Shown here in pieces: positions 41,389 through 52,342 of a stretch of DNA of 64,000 bases. A program made the position numbers and the translations under genes. Origin of the DNA: Pseudomonas profundi (GTDB lineage: Bacteria > Pseudomonadota > Gammaproteobacteria > Pseudomonadales > Pseudomonadaceae); assembly GCF_008638305.1 (NCBI RefSeq), contig NZ_VTPZ01000001.1, forward strand, positions 186,001 to 250,000. The letters run 5' to 3'. The stretch's first letter is position 1, and each line of letters opens with the position of its first letter. A model generated the notes under the pieces. It had not been told where the DNA came from. It searched no databases and saw only the letters and a list, made by a program, of their open reading frames with translations.

Positions 41389-41939
41389 CCAGACCCGCCT
41401 CTCCCCTGCATGCTCTGCTGTTCCTGCTGCTGTTCAGCGTGACATCGCTGGCCAGCGCGCAGGATTACATCGTCGAAGTCGTGTTATTTACTCAGCCTGG
41501 CAGCGGCATCGTCGAGGGCCCCGGACCCGAGCTGGACTGGAAATCGGACGCCGCAGAACTGGACAGCACCACCCGCAGCAATGTGCGCCCTATCGACGAG
41601 TCCCGCCATCGCCTGGCCAACGAGGCGCGAAAACTGTCCGCCCAGGGCTCCAGGATTCTGTTTCACAAAGCCTGGACCCAGCCAGCCGGCACGCCTGTAG
41701 CGGTGACCAAGGGCGACGACCTGACCGGCTTCGATCTTTATCCGGTACAGGGCGTCGTCAGCCTGAGCCGCGCTAACACTCTGGAGGCCGACGTCGCTTT
41801 CTGGGTCAACCACGAAACAAGTTCGACGGACAGTCAACCGGTCAGCGAACGCCTGCAACAGAGCCGCCGCCTGCGCCCTGACGAGGTTCATTACCTGGAT
41901 CACCAAAGCCTGGGGATGCTGATTATCGTTAGCCGCTAG
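41385..41939 (+). CDS. CsiV family periplasmic protein
   Basis: A 184-residue protein with a Sec signal peptide (about 1-25, cut after ASA). The mature part begins YIVEVVLFTQ and contains DLYPVQGVVSLSRANTLEADVAFW and the terminal blocks RLRPDEVHYLDHQSLGMLIIV, which match the peptidoglycan-associated CsiV family described in Vibrio as an activator of cell-wall stress signalling for PBP1A. Assignment of the same role here is inference. It is translationally coupled to mfd. Confidence 0.85.
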   Translation: MTRPASPLHALLFLLLFSVTSLASAQDYIVEVVLFTQPGSGIVEGPGPELDWKSDAAELDSTTRSNVRPIDESRHRLANEARKLSAQGSRILFHKAWTQPAGTPVAVTKGDDLTGFDLYPVQGVVSLSRANTLEADVAFWVNHETSSTDSQPVSERLQQSRRLRPDEVHYLDHQSLGMLIIVSR

Positions 41940-42109
41940 GCCCGATCTGAAGTTGCTAACCAGCAAGCAATGGGCATGTTGCGGTAAGTCTGATTAGACT
42001 CAGCATGACCCAAACATCAAACTACCTGACAGCACAGCCTGGTTCCCCCCTCTGCAAAGGGGGGTTAGGGGGGATTGCCCGCGGCCCCTCACCGATTCAT
42101 TCCGAAGTC
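41940..42109. other. Gene-free stretch with C/G-run hairpin
   Basis: After csiV comes a hairpin made of a six-C run (42045-42050) and a six-G run (42059-42064), then TTAGGGGGG. It lacks a T tract, so it is a weak terminator candidate at best; the strong G runs could form other structures. No gene is present; the repeat copies follow directly. Confidence 0.6.
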
Positions 42110-42412
42110 AATCGCCCGCCAGCTACCAGGATTTCGCAAGACGCCGTAAACCCATCCTTGGGGGCTTGGTGAAAACATCCCTGTTTTCAACACTTGCTCT
42201 ACCCTGACAGCTGGCGGGCTTGATCTCGCGTCGGTGTGAGGCAGAGTTCAAAACCCTTTTCTGGGTTTCTGCCCAGCGACTCAAATCTTCACGGCAGAGC
42301 GAGGCGACAGGGTTGCGATGACCGTTCGATGACAGGGATGTCATCACCGAGCTTACAGGGACGTACTTGCAGCGTGTCAGCGCAGCCCTGCCGGCTCGCG
42401 GAGCCCAACTCC
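42110..42412 (+). repeat. Palindromic repeat element, copy 1
   Basis: Block A (42110-42222) is bounded by the 11-bp inverted pair GCCCGCCAGCT (42114-42124) and AGCTGGCGGGC (42209-42219). It holds two small hairpins with a TCCY loop: CCCA-TCCT-TGGG (42151-42162) and GAAAACA-TCCC-TGTTTTC (42171-42188). After about 65 diverged bases, block C (42287-42412) holds the same hairpin type in reverse orientation: GATGACA-GGGA-TGTCATC (42328-42345) and a weaker TACAGGGACGTA (42354-42365). No reading frame is convincing. A near copy starts 383 bp further on. Confidence 0.85.
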
Positions 42413-42492
42413 ACTTAGCCACTCGACAGTGACTTCCACGTCACCCTGGTTCGTTTACGAACTCTTGAAAGCTGCGCTGATAGGCAGGGTCC

Positions 42493-42795
42493 AATCGCCC
42501 GCCAGCTACCAGGATTTCGCAAGACGCCGTAAACCCATCCTTGGGGCTTGGTGAAAACATCCCTGTTTTTCAACACTTGCTCTACCCTGACAGCTGGCGG
42601 GCTTGTTCAGGCATTGGTGCGGCTGAGAGTTTGAAAACACTTAGACTGGCCATCTGGCAACGCGAATCTCCACGGCGGAGCGAGACGACAGGGCTGCGAT
42701 GACCGTTCGATGACAGGGATGTCATCGCCGAGCTTACAAGAACGTACTTGCAGCGCGTCAGCGCAGCCCTGTCGGCTCGCGGAAGCTAACTCCGA
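42493..42795 (+). repeat. Palindromic repeat element, copy 2
   Basis: Direct repeat of the preceding element. Block A (42493-42605) has the same length of 113 bp and differs by one lost G in the first hairpin region and one gained T in the second; its hairpins are at 42534-42545 and 42553-42571. The middle 60-65 bases differ strongly. Block C (42668-42793) keeps the GATGACA-GGGA-TGTCATC hairpin (42709-42726) and ends in a perfect 12-bp inverted pair GACAGGGCTGCG (42687-42698) and CGCAGCCCTGTC (42762-42773), imperfect in copy 1. The fourth hairpin has lost its GGGA loop. Confidence 0.85.
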
Positions 42796-42851
42796 ACTCA
42801 AACTCATAATCGCCCGGCTCTCGCGAAAGCTATCTCGGAACACACAAAAAG

Positions 42852-44596
<1,745 letters not shown>

Positions 44597-44654
44597 TCCT
44601 ATTACTCCTGCCTAGCTAAGGGGTTGATGGCAGCGACCAGAACGCTGCGGGGGC

Positions 44655-45140
44655 TTATTCTTCAATCTGGACCTTGCAACCGACCGGAGTCATGTCGAAA
44701 AGCTCGATGATATCGCTATTGCGCAGCCGCACGCAGCCGTGTGACAAGGGTACGCCCATGGGTTGGTCATCGCCGGTACCGTGAAGATAAATGTAGCGTC
44801 GCTGAGAGTCGCAGGTACCGCCACGGTTGAAACCAGGCTGTTCGCCACACAGCCAGAGAATCCGTGAAAGAATCCAGTCCCGCTGGGGATGCTGCCTGGC
44901 CAGTTCGGGCGTCCAGATCTCGCCGGTGGGCCGCCTGCCAATAAACACGGTGCCCTGGGGCTCAGCGCCGCCGATGCGCGCGCGCACCCGATGCAGACCA
45001 CGCGGCGTACACCCACTGCCATCGCGCTCGCCAGCGCCATTGACTGCGGTGGAAACCGGGAACGTGCACAGCAGCTGACCGGATGCATATCCGGTCAGCT
45101 GCTGAGAAGAAAGCGATATGTGGATCAGATCCAGTTGCAT
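44655..45140 (-). CDS. L,D-transpeptidase (YkuD-domain) protein
   Basis: YkuD-fold protein of 161 residues. The active-site signature is HGTGDD followed by GVPLSHGCVRLRNSDI with the catalytic cysteine. Such enzymes form 3-3 cross-links or attach or remove peptides on peptidoglycan in the periplasm. Here neither the preferred start (ATG 45140, with AGGGG upstream) nor the longer GTG start (45164) provides a signal peptide or membrane anchor, which is odd for the class. It lies between nagZ and psrA, both cytoplasmic in action. A role in muropeptide recycling or export by another route are both possible. Confidence 0.85.
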   Translation of the reverse strand: MQLDLIHISLSSQQLTGYASGQLLCTFPVSTAVNGAGERDGSGCTPRGLHRVRARIGGAEPQGTVFIGRRPTGEIWTPELARQHPQRDWILSRILWLCGEQPGFNRGGTCDSQRRYIYLHGTGDDQPMGVPLSHGCVRLRNSDIIELFDMTPVGCKVQIEE

Positions 45141-45196
45141 GCGCGCCCCTGCGAAAGTGCACACGATAACGGATCAGAGCATGAGAGGTAAGCCCA

Positions 45197-45880
45197 TCAG
45201 ACCGTTTCCAGGCGACCCTCGGGCACGGCTGTGCGCGCCGCCGCACTTCCGTCGGCACGCATACCGGCGGCGAGAAACGGGACCATCAGACGGAGTACAC
45301 GATCCACGCTATGGTGGACGCCGAACTCATCTTCAGCGATCGCCCGCAGCGCCTTCATGCTGGACATGGTAAACGCAGCGCTTCCGAGCATGAAATGCAC
45401 CCGCCAGAACAGCTCATCGGGAGGCAGCTGCGGCGCGGCCCGGTATACCAGCACCATATAGCGCTGGAATACCTTGCCGTATACCTCACCCAGATACTTG
45501 CGCAGATGGCCCTGGCTCTGACTGAAAGCCAGACCCAGCAACCGCATGAATGTGGACAGGTCATTACCGCTGCGGGGTTTGACCGTCAGAACCTGACGCA
45601 CCAGCATCTCCAGCAGTTCTTCCAGGCTGGGGTCTGCCTCCTCAGCAGCCTCCTGACGGCGGTCCAGCTCCCGTTCCAGACTCGAGACGAACGGATCAAG
45701 GAACCGCACGAACACCGCTTGTATGAGCGCCTTCTTGGAACCGAAGTGATAATTCACTGCCGCCAGGTTGACCCCCGCCTTGCTGGTGATCAGCCGTAAG
45801 GAGGTTTCGGCAAAGCCCTTTTCAGCAAAAGACTGCTCAGCAGCATCGAGAATTCTTTGAACGGTATCAGAATGGGCCAT
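45197..45880 (-). CDS. psrA: TetR-family transcriptional regulator PsrA
   Basis: Fatty-acid-sensing regulator; in P. aeruginosa it represses itself and the fadBA5 operon, activates rpoS, and is released by long-chain fatty acids. The N-terminal helix-turn-helix (DAAEQSFAEKGFAETSLRLITSKAGVNLAAVNYHFGSKKALI) and the ligand domain with KPRSGNDLSTFMRLLGLAFSQSQGHLRKYL are close to PsrA as remembered. ATG 45880 gives 227 residues; the frame upstream to 45925 runs through the operator and is not coding. A perfect PsrA-type palindrome overlaps its promoter, and lexA is divergent, as in P. aeruginosa. Confidence 0.93.
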   Translation of the reverse strand: MAHSDTVQRILDAAEQSFAEKGFAETSLRLITSKAGVNLAAVNYHFGSKKALIQAVFVRFLDPFVSSLERELDRRQEAAEEADPSLEELLEMLVRQVLTVKPRSGNDLSTFMRLLGLAFSQSQGHLRKYLGEVYGKVFQRYMVLVYRAAPQLPPDELFWRVHFMLGSAAFTMSSMKALRAIAEDEFGVHHSVDRVLRLMVPFLAAGMRADGSAAARTAVPEGRLETV

Positions 45881-45903
45881 CTGGTTTCCAAGGACGCCAA
45901 CGT

Positions 45904-45939
45904 GTGTTTGAAACATACGTTTCAAACGTCGTGACTGTC
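45904..45939 (-). promoter_or_regulatory. psrA promoter with PsrA operator
   Basis: On the minus strand TTGACA (45934-45939) and TATGTT (45910-45915) are 18 bp apart. Overlapping the -10 is a perfect palindrome with 9-bp arms GTTTGAAAC / GTTTCAAAC and a 4-bp spacer (45904-45925), which contains the published PsrA pattern GAAAC-N2-4-GTTTC. Binding here would block RNA polymerase, so negative autoregulation is expected. Confidence 0.85.
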
Positions 45940-46035
45940 AAGCATCACGGGATACGTCAGTTAAGAGAAGCCTCTGATCGAGCTACGTTTTAAACAACCT
46001 GCCCGCTCGATGCAAGCGTTTGCGCGCACGCAAGC

Positions 46036-46063
46036 TTGTACTAGCAGATCAACTGTATATAAT
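46036..46063 (+). promoter_or_regulatory. Sigma-70 promoter of lexA-sulA
   Basis: TTGTAC (46036-46041) and TATAAT (46058-46063) are separated by 16 bp. The -10 hexamer lies inside the first LexA box, so repressor binding would exclude polymerase. Confidence 0.8.
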
Positions 46064-46068
46064 CACAG
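46053..46068 (+). promoter_or_regulatory. LexA operator 1
   Basis: CTGTATATAATCACAG fits the gammaproteobacterial SOS box CTG-N10-CAG and overlaps the -10 element of lexA. Together with the second box 3 bp downstream this reproduces the double-operator control of lexA known in E. coli. Confidence 0.9.
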
Positions 46069-46071
46069 CTA

Positions 46072-46087
46072 CTGTATAAAAAAACAG
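46072..46087 (+). promoter_or_regulatory. LexA operator 2
   Basis: CTGTATAAAAAAACAG is a second good CTG-N10-CAG box 10 bp before the lexA start codon. Its A-rich centre departs from the alternating AT of the consensus but both half sites are intact. Confidence 0.9.
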
Positions 46088-46097
46088 GCACAACCCA

Positions 46098-46706
46098 ATG
46101 CAAAAGCTTACCGCACGGCAGCAGCAGATCCTTTCCTTTATAAAGGATTACATGGATGCCCACGGATACCCGCCCACCCGCGCAGATATCGCCCGGGAAA
46201 TCGGCTTCAAGTCGCCGAATGCCGCCGAGGACCACTTGCGCGCTCTTGCTCGCAAGGGTGCTATCGAGATGATACCCGGTGCATCCCGCGGTATTCGTTT
46301 ACCTGCAGAAACTCTGAATGCTGCCGAGGATCGCTTACCGGTCATCGGCCAGGTTGCGGCTGGCGCCCCGATTCTGGCGGTCGAGAATATCGAGGACCAT
46401 TGCCGGGTGGACCCTGACTTTTTCCATCCCAGGGCTGACTACCTGCTCAAGGTAAAAGGCATGAGTATGAAGGACATCGGCGTATTCGATGGCGATCTGC
46501 TGGCTGTGCATAGAACCACTGAAGCGCGCAATGGCCAGGTCGTAGTCGCGCGAATAGACGATGAAGTCACAGTAAAACGCTTCATGAAGAAAGGACGCAA
46601 GGTGTCACTCATTGCCGAAAATCCGGACTTCGCGCCGATCGACATCGATCTTGCCGAGCAGGAATTGATTATCGAAGGCTTGAGCGTCGGCGTCATACGC
46701 CGCTAA
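46098..46706 (+). CDS. lexA: SOS repressor LexA
   Basis: Represses DNA-damage genes and cleaves itself when RecA filaments form. The 202 residues have an N-terminal winged helix ([29 protein letters not shown]), the cleavage bond A88-G89 in VAAGAP, and the Ser-Lys dyad S123 (KGMSMKDIG) and K160 (DEVTVKRF). ATG 46098 is 10 bp after the second LexA box. The gene is followed by sulA on the same strand after 29 bp, forming a lexA-sulA operon under LexA control. Confidence 0.98.
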   Translation: MQKLTARQQQILSFIKDYMDAHGYPPTRADIAREIGFKSPNAAEDHLRALARKGAIEMIPGASRGIRLPAETLNAAEDRLPVIGQVAAGAPILAVENIEDHCRVDPDFFHPRADYLLKVKGMSMKDIGVFDGDLLAVHRTTEARNGQVVVARIDDEVTVKRFMKKGRKVSLIAENPDFAPIDIDLAEQELIIEGLSVGVIRR

Positions 46707-46735
46707 CCATTTGCCGTTTACGCCAGGAGCTGACC

Positions 46736-47239
46736 ATGCCGTACTTCCAGGAAACGCGTCTCGAACAGTCTGACCTCATCAAGAACGCCCTGCTCGCGTC
46801 TTGCTACAAGGCACCGCTGGGGTTGATAAATCAGCCGCCAGTAGCGGCGCCTACCGAGAGCAACGAGGATTCGGGATTCAGTGAGATCTGTCTGAATGGC
46901 GCTCCGCGGCAATGCATGCAATGGCTCGCACCCGTTCTGCGCGATTTGAGCCAGACCAGAACACCGCGCTGGCTGACATTGATCGACCCGCCGGAGAACC
47001 TGAGCCATAACTGGTTGCGTTCAGCGGGGCTGGACCCGAGCCAGATACTGATCGTCCGCCCGAAGCGCAGCATGGACTGCCTGACTTTCTGTTGCGAGAT
47101 TCTGGCGCTGGGTAACAGTCACACGGTGGTCAGTTGGCTGACAACAGGGGCGCGGGAGGCCAATATGCTGGAAGGTGCGGCTCACAAGGGCAACTGCCGC
47201 AGCCTGAACGTGCGGCTCGACGCAGCCAGAGCTGCCTGA
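46736..47239 (+). CDS. sulA: SOS cell-division inhibitor SulA
   Basis: Blocks FtsZ polymerisation during the SOS response. The 167 residues resemble the SulA fold with GLINQPPVA, NGAPRQCMQWLAPVLRDLS, RWLTLIDPPENLS and LLIVRPK-type SQILIVRPKRS, then TVVSWLTTGAREANMLEGAAHKGNC. AGGAG lies 6 nt before ATG 46736. No separate LexA box was seen, so SOS control comes from the lexA promoter. This gene pairing is known in Pseudomonas. Confidence 0.9.
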   Translation: MPYFQETRLEQSDLIKNALLASCYKAPLGLINQPPVAAPTESNEDSGFSEICLNGAPRQCMQWLAPVLRDLSQTRTPRWLTLIDPPENLSHNWLRSAGLDPSQILIVRPKRSMDCLTFCCEILALGNSHTVVSWLTTGAREANMLEGAAHKGNCRSLNVRLDAARAA

Positions 47240-47266
47240 AGCGCGCTCGTTGTCAGGCAACAGCAG

Positions 47267-47500
47267 TCAGTGCAGGACCCGATCCTCAGGGATGGTATCG
47301 TCTTCTTCCATAACCTGCCCCGCCACCTGCATTCCGGCACTGATCATGGCCTTGGCAACTTCGATATAATGACCCTGCAGAAAATCCTTCGCGTCGGGCG
47401 AGAACTCGATGACCAGCAAAGGCTCACCGTCCTCGTCAGAACGTCGCAGCGCGACCTTGCCGTTGGGGAGCTCAACTATTTCGAGAAAGGGTGAAGGCAT
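47267..47500 (-). CDS. Conserved protein of unknown function (77 residues)
   Basis: Acidic cytoplasmic protein without membrane segments or signal. It starts MPSPFLEIVELPNGKVALRR at ATG 47500 with AGGAG 7 nt upstream, and continues with PLLVIEFSPDAKDFL, then VAKAMISAGMQVAGQV and ends EEDDTIPEDRVLH. A gene of this type lies at the same place in P. aeruginosa (between sulA and the topA cluster). I know no function. The upstream extension of the open frame is not supported. Confidence 0.8.
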   Translation of the reverse strand: MPSPFLEIVELPNGKVALRRSDEDGEPLLVIEFSPDAKDFLQGHYIEVAKAMISAGMQVAGQVMEEDDTIPEDRVLH

Positions 47501-47611
47501 GTCTGGTCTCCTGGCTACTGGCGCGCAGTGTACCACAGGCGAGACCCGCTCCGCGTTAGGCCTGTCAGAGCCTGTCAGCAGCCCCCACAAACCGGGACCA
47601 ACTGGCGGAGA

Positions 47612-48121
47612 TTAATACTCCACCATCCCGTCACGGTAACGGCTGACCAGTTCGTTAAGCGCGCCCACCGCGTCATCAGCATCAGCCAGCGACCACTCGG
47701 CGCGAGCGGTCACGGCACTGCTTGCTATCAACGAGGCGTCCTCTGGCTTGCTGCCAGCCTGCACCGGTGGCGCGTGCAGGGCTAGCCAGCCGGCGAGCAT
47801 CCTACTCAACCAGGTATCCTGTTCACGGGCCAGCTCGCTTAGCTCGGCCAGCTCCGGGCCAGGGAAACGCTTTGCCGCCTCCCCATCCAGCGCCTGTTCT
47901 ACCGTGCGCAGCTCCAACAGCGGCCAACGGTAACGGTCCGCCACTTCGTGGACCATGGCCAATACCGTGCGATACAGGTGGAAAAGCACATGCTCTCGGT
48001 GATAAAGCGCCTGAGTCCGGGCGTCAAATGCCTGTGAGCCTTCCGCTTCACGCCACGCATCAAGCGCCTTGCGCGCGAAAAACAATGCCTGATTGGTTCG
48101 GGTATAGACTTCGTTAGCCAT
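47612..48121 (-). CDS. DUF6586-like conserved protein
   Basis: Cytoplasmic, largely helical protein of 169 residues. It starts MANEVYTRTNQALFFARKAL at ATG 48121 (GAGG 7 nt upstream), 2 nt after the topA stop, so it is probably co-translated with topA. Visible segments include LYHREHVLFHLYRTVLAMVHEVADRY and a C-terminal LNELVSRYRDGMVEY. It corresponds in position to a conserved gene beside topA in pseudomonads. Function unknown; the family name is from memory. Confidence 0.78.
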   Translation of the reverse strand: MANEVYTRTNQALFFARKALDAWREAEGSQAFDARTQALYHREHVLFHLYRTVLAMVHEVADRYRWPLLELRTVEQALDGEAAKRFPGPELAELSELAREQDTWLSRMLAGWLALHAPPVQAGSKPEDASLIASSAVTARAEWSLADADDAVGALNELVSRYRDGMVEY

Positions 48122-48123
48122 GT

Positions 48124-50751
48124 TCAAGCCTCTTTACGCTTGGCCTTGGTCCGTCCGTCTTCGACAACCCAGCCCTTGTCGCCGTGGAATGCGCGCCATC
48201 CGGTGGGCTTTCCGTCAACTTCGCTCTGCACATACTGCTCTTTTGTCTTGCGGCTGTAACGCACGACCGTCGGATTGCCTTCAACGTCAGCAACCGGCGC
48301 GTCCATCAGGAAGTGATACTTGGGATCGATCTCTGACTTGTGCGGCAGCAATTCCTTGACCAGTGGCGCACGTGTTTCCCTGTTCTTGGGAAATTTGCTG
48401 GCAGCCAGGAAGAGTCCGGAAGCGCCGTCACGCAGAATATAAACGTCGTCTACCTTCTCGCATTTCAGCTCCGGCATGGGCACCGGATCCATCTTCGGCG
48501 GAGCCGCTTCGCCGCTTCTCAACAGTTTACGGGTGTTCTTGCAGTCTGCGTTGGTACAGCCGAAATACTTGCCGAAGCGGCCTGTCTTGAGCTGCATTTC
48601 ACTGCCGCATTTGTCGCACTCGATAACCGGGCCATCGTAGCCCTTGATCTTGAAGTGACCTTCCTCGACCTCGAAGCCGGTGCAATCGGGGTTATTACCG
48701 CACACGTGAAGTTTGCGGGTCTCGTCGACCAGATAACTGTCCATCGCTGTGGAGCAGATAGGACAACGGCGCTTGGCACGCAGAATCCGCGATTCGCCTT
48801 CTTCGTCATCAGCAGCGACTTCGTTACCGGGCACAAGATTGACGGTCTCCTTGCAACGCTCCTTCGGCGGCAGGGCGTAACCTGAGCAACCGAGGAACAC
48901 ACCGGTCGAGGCGGTACGAATCATCATCGGCCGACCACAGTTGGTGCAGGCAATGTCGGTCGGCGTGGGCAGATTGGCACGCATGCCCTTGCCCTCTTCA
49001 GCCGCTGCTGCTGCGCCGAGTTTCTGCCTGAAATCGGTATAAAAGTCGTCGAGAACCTGTTTCCAGGGCACATCGCCCTGGGCCACGTCATCCAGCGATT
49101 CTTCCATGCGCGCGGTAAAGCCGTAATCCATCAGATTGGGGAAGCTTTCGCTCAACCGCTCGGTGACGATATCACCCATTTTCTCGGCATAGAAACGGCG
49201 GCTGTTCAGCTCGACATAACCGCGCTCCTGAATCGTGGAAATGATCGAAGCATAGGTCGATGGCCGACCAATTCCGCGCTTTTCCAGCTCCTTGACCAGG
49301 CTTGCTTCGGCGTAGCGCGCCGGCGGCTTGGTGAAGTGCTGCTTGGGCTCTAGCTTGTTCAGCTTGAGTGCATTATCCACCTGAAGATCAGGTAGCACTT
49401 CATCTTCGCCACCCTTGCCCTGTGGCGGCATAACCCGGGTGTAACCGTCGAACTGAAGAATGCGGCCCTTGGCGCGCAGATCGAAATCACCGGCCTTGAC
49501 CGTGATACTGGTAGAGAGATAACGCGCCGGCGGCATCTGGCAGGCAACGAACTGACGCCAGATCAGCTCGTACAGGCGCTCAGCGTCGCGTTCCATGCTG
49601 TTCAGGTCAGACGTCTTGGTCTTCACATCAGAGGGACGGATCGCTTCGTGGGCTTCCTGGGCGCCTTCCTTGCTGCTGTACAGATTGGGCTTTTCCGGCA
49701 GGTACTTGTCGCCGTAATTCTTTTGTATGAAGTCGCGGGCCATGGCGATGGCGTCGGCTGACAGATTCGTCGAGTCGGTACGCATATAGGTGATGTAACC
49801 GGCCTCATAGAGCCGCTGCGCCATCATCATGGTCTTCTTCACGCTGAAACCCAGGCGTGTACTGGCAGCCTGCTGCAACGTGGAGGTAATAAAAGGCGCG
49901 TTGGGTCGGGTGCTGGTCGGCTTGTCTTCGCGCTTGGCGACGCGGTAATCAGCCCCCTGCAACGCGCCCAGCGCGGTGTCGGCCTGTTCCTTGTTAAGCG
50001 GACGGAAAGCTTCGCCCTTCTCACGGACCACTTCGAAGCGCACGGCCTCGGCCTTGGGCGAATCCAGCAGAGCATGGATCTCCCAGAACTCCTCCGGAAT
50101 AAATGCGCGGATTTCTCGCTCACGATCAACGATCAACTTGACCGCGACTGACTGCACCCTGCCGGCAGACAGGCCACGGGCGATCTTCTGCCACAGCAGC
50201 GGCGAGACCATATAACCCACGACCCGGTCGAGGAAGCGGCGCGCCTGCTGGGCATTGACGCGATTGATGTCCAGCTCACCGGGCTTGGAGAAGGCTTCCT
50301 GGATGGCCTTCTTGGTGATCTCGTTGAACACCACGCGCTTATAACGGGCGTCATCGCCGCCAATGGATTCGCGCAGGTGCCAGGCAATGGCTTCCCCTTC
50401 GCGGTCCAAATCCGTCGCGAGATAGATAGCGTCGGCATCCCGGGCCAGACGGCGGAGCTCATCGACCACCTTTTCCTTACCGGGGAGAATCTCGTAGTGC
50501 GCCTTCCAGCCGTTTTCCGGGTCAACGCCCATACGCTTGACCAGCTGCATGCGCGCCTTGGTCTCCTTGTCCAGCTCTGGAGCGGAGGCGGCTTTCTTAC
50601 CCTTTGGTTTGCTCTCGGTCTTGCTGCTGCCACTGGTGGGCAGGTCCCGAATATGGCCAATACTCGACTTCACGATGAAGTCGTTGCCAAGGTACTTGTT
50701 GATCGTCTTGGCCTTGGCCGGAGACTCCACAATGACCAGTGCTTTTCCCAT
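48124..50751 (-). CDS. topA: DNA topoisomerase I
   Basis: Type IA topoisomerase that relaxes negative supercoils. The 875 residues start [21 protein letters not shown] at ATG 50751; a longer frame to 50814 is rejected. The Toprim domain shows [16 protein letters not shown], the active-site tyrosine is in [14 protein letters not shown], and the C-terminus carries three cysteine-rich zinc ribbons (CTNCGRPM with [14 protein letters not shown] with [15 protein letters not shown] with FGCTNADC) and then a basic tail. Domain content and length are normal for Pseudomonas. Confidence 0.97.
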   Translation of the reverse strand: MGKALVIVESPAKAKTINKYLGNDFIVKSSIGHIRDLPTSGSSKTESKPKGKKAASAPELDKETKARMQLVKRMGVDPENGWKAHYEILPGKEKVVDELRRLARDADAIYLATDLDREGEAIAWHLRESIGGDDARYKRVVFNEITKKAIQEAFSKPGELDINRVNAQQARRFLDRVVGYMVSPLLWQKIARGLSAGRVQSVAVKLIVDREREIRAFIPEEFWEIHALLDSPKAEAVRFEVVREKGEAFRPLNKEQADTALGALQGADYRVAKREDKPTSTRPNAPFITSTLQQAASTRLGFSVKKTMMMAQRLYEAGYITYMRTDSTNLSADAIAMARDFIQKNYGDKYLPEKPNLYSSKEGAQEAHEAIRPSDVKTKTSDLNSMERDAERLYELIWRQFVACQMPPARYLSTSITVKAGDFDLRAKGRILQFDGYTRVMPPQGKGGEDEVLPDLQVDNALKLNKLEPKQHFTKPPARYAEASLVKELEKRGIGRPSTYASIISTIQERGYVELNSRRFYAEKMGDIVTERLSESFPNLMDYGFTARMEESLDDVAQGDVPWKQVLDDFYTDFRQKLGAAAAAEEGKGMRANLPTPTDIACTNCGRPMMIRTASTGVFLGCSGYALPPKERCKETVNLVPGNEVAADDEEGESRILRAKRRCPICSTAMDSYLVDETRKLHVCGNNPDCTGFEVEEGHFKIKGYDGPVIECDKCGSEMQLKTGRFGKYFGCTNADCKNTRKLLRSGEAAPPKMDPVPMPELKCEKVDDVYILRDGASGLFLAASKFPKNRETRAPLVKELLPHKSEIDPKYHFLMDAPVADVEGNPTVVRYSRKTKEQYVQSEVDGKPTGWRAFHGDKGWVVEDGRTKAKRKEA

Positions 50752-50852
50752 GGGTAATCGTATTCCTAACTCAATCATCTGAATTGCCCACTGCGGGCAA
50801 AGAATAACCGGCATGGCTGAAAACTGATGCCAGAGCGCCGGACGGCCAGAGC

Positions 50853-51071
50853 CTACACGTCTTCGCTGATAAAGGTAAAGCGTGGGATAGCCACGTCGTC
50901 AACCTGAACCTGCTCGACAAACATGCTTAGCGGCCTGACCCAAAGATCATAATTTCCGTACAAGGTGCGATATACGACCAGCTGCTCGCCGGTCTCGGAA
51001 TGCTGTGCCAGACCGATGACCTGATAATCGCTACCTTTATAGTGGCGATACCGGCCGGGAATGATCTTCAT
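50853..51071 (-). CDS. DUF1653 protein
   Basis: Small 72-residue protein of the DUF1653 family. It starts [20 protein letters not shown] at ATG 51071 with AGGAG 8 nt upstream; the pattern [16 protein letters not shown] and LWVRPLSMF is family-typical and suggests a small beta barrel. Function is unknown. It lies between topA and fadA with the fadBA terminator just upstream of its ribosome site, so it probably has its own promoter or read-through. Confidence 0.85.
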   Translation of the reverse strand: MKIIPGRYRHYKGSDYQVIGLAQHSETGEQLVVYRTLYGNYDLWVRPLSMFVEQVQVDDVAIPRFTFISEDV

Positions 51072-51095
51072 CCTGCAGACTCCTGTTTCTGCAAT

Positions 51096-51122
51096 AAAAA
51101 AGCCGGGGCAATGCCCCGGCTT
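51096..51122 (-). terminator. Intrinsic terminator after fadBA
   Basis: AAGCCGGGGC (51100-51109) pairs with GCCCCGGCTT (51113-51122) around a 3-nt loop, followed on the minus strand by a U run. It ends the fadB-fadA transcript 18 bp past the fadA stop. Confidence 0.9.
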
Positions 51123-51139
51123 GTTTGACCCACCTGGCT

Positions 51140-52342
<1,203 letters not shown>

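Noticed and set aside
42110-42795. CRISPR-like array
   Set aside because: Only two copies, each about 300 bp, with internal palindromes and no short regular spacers or cas genes.
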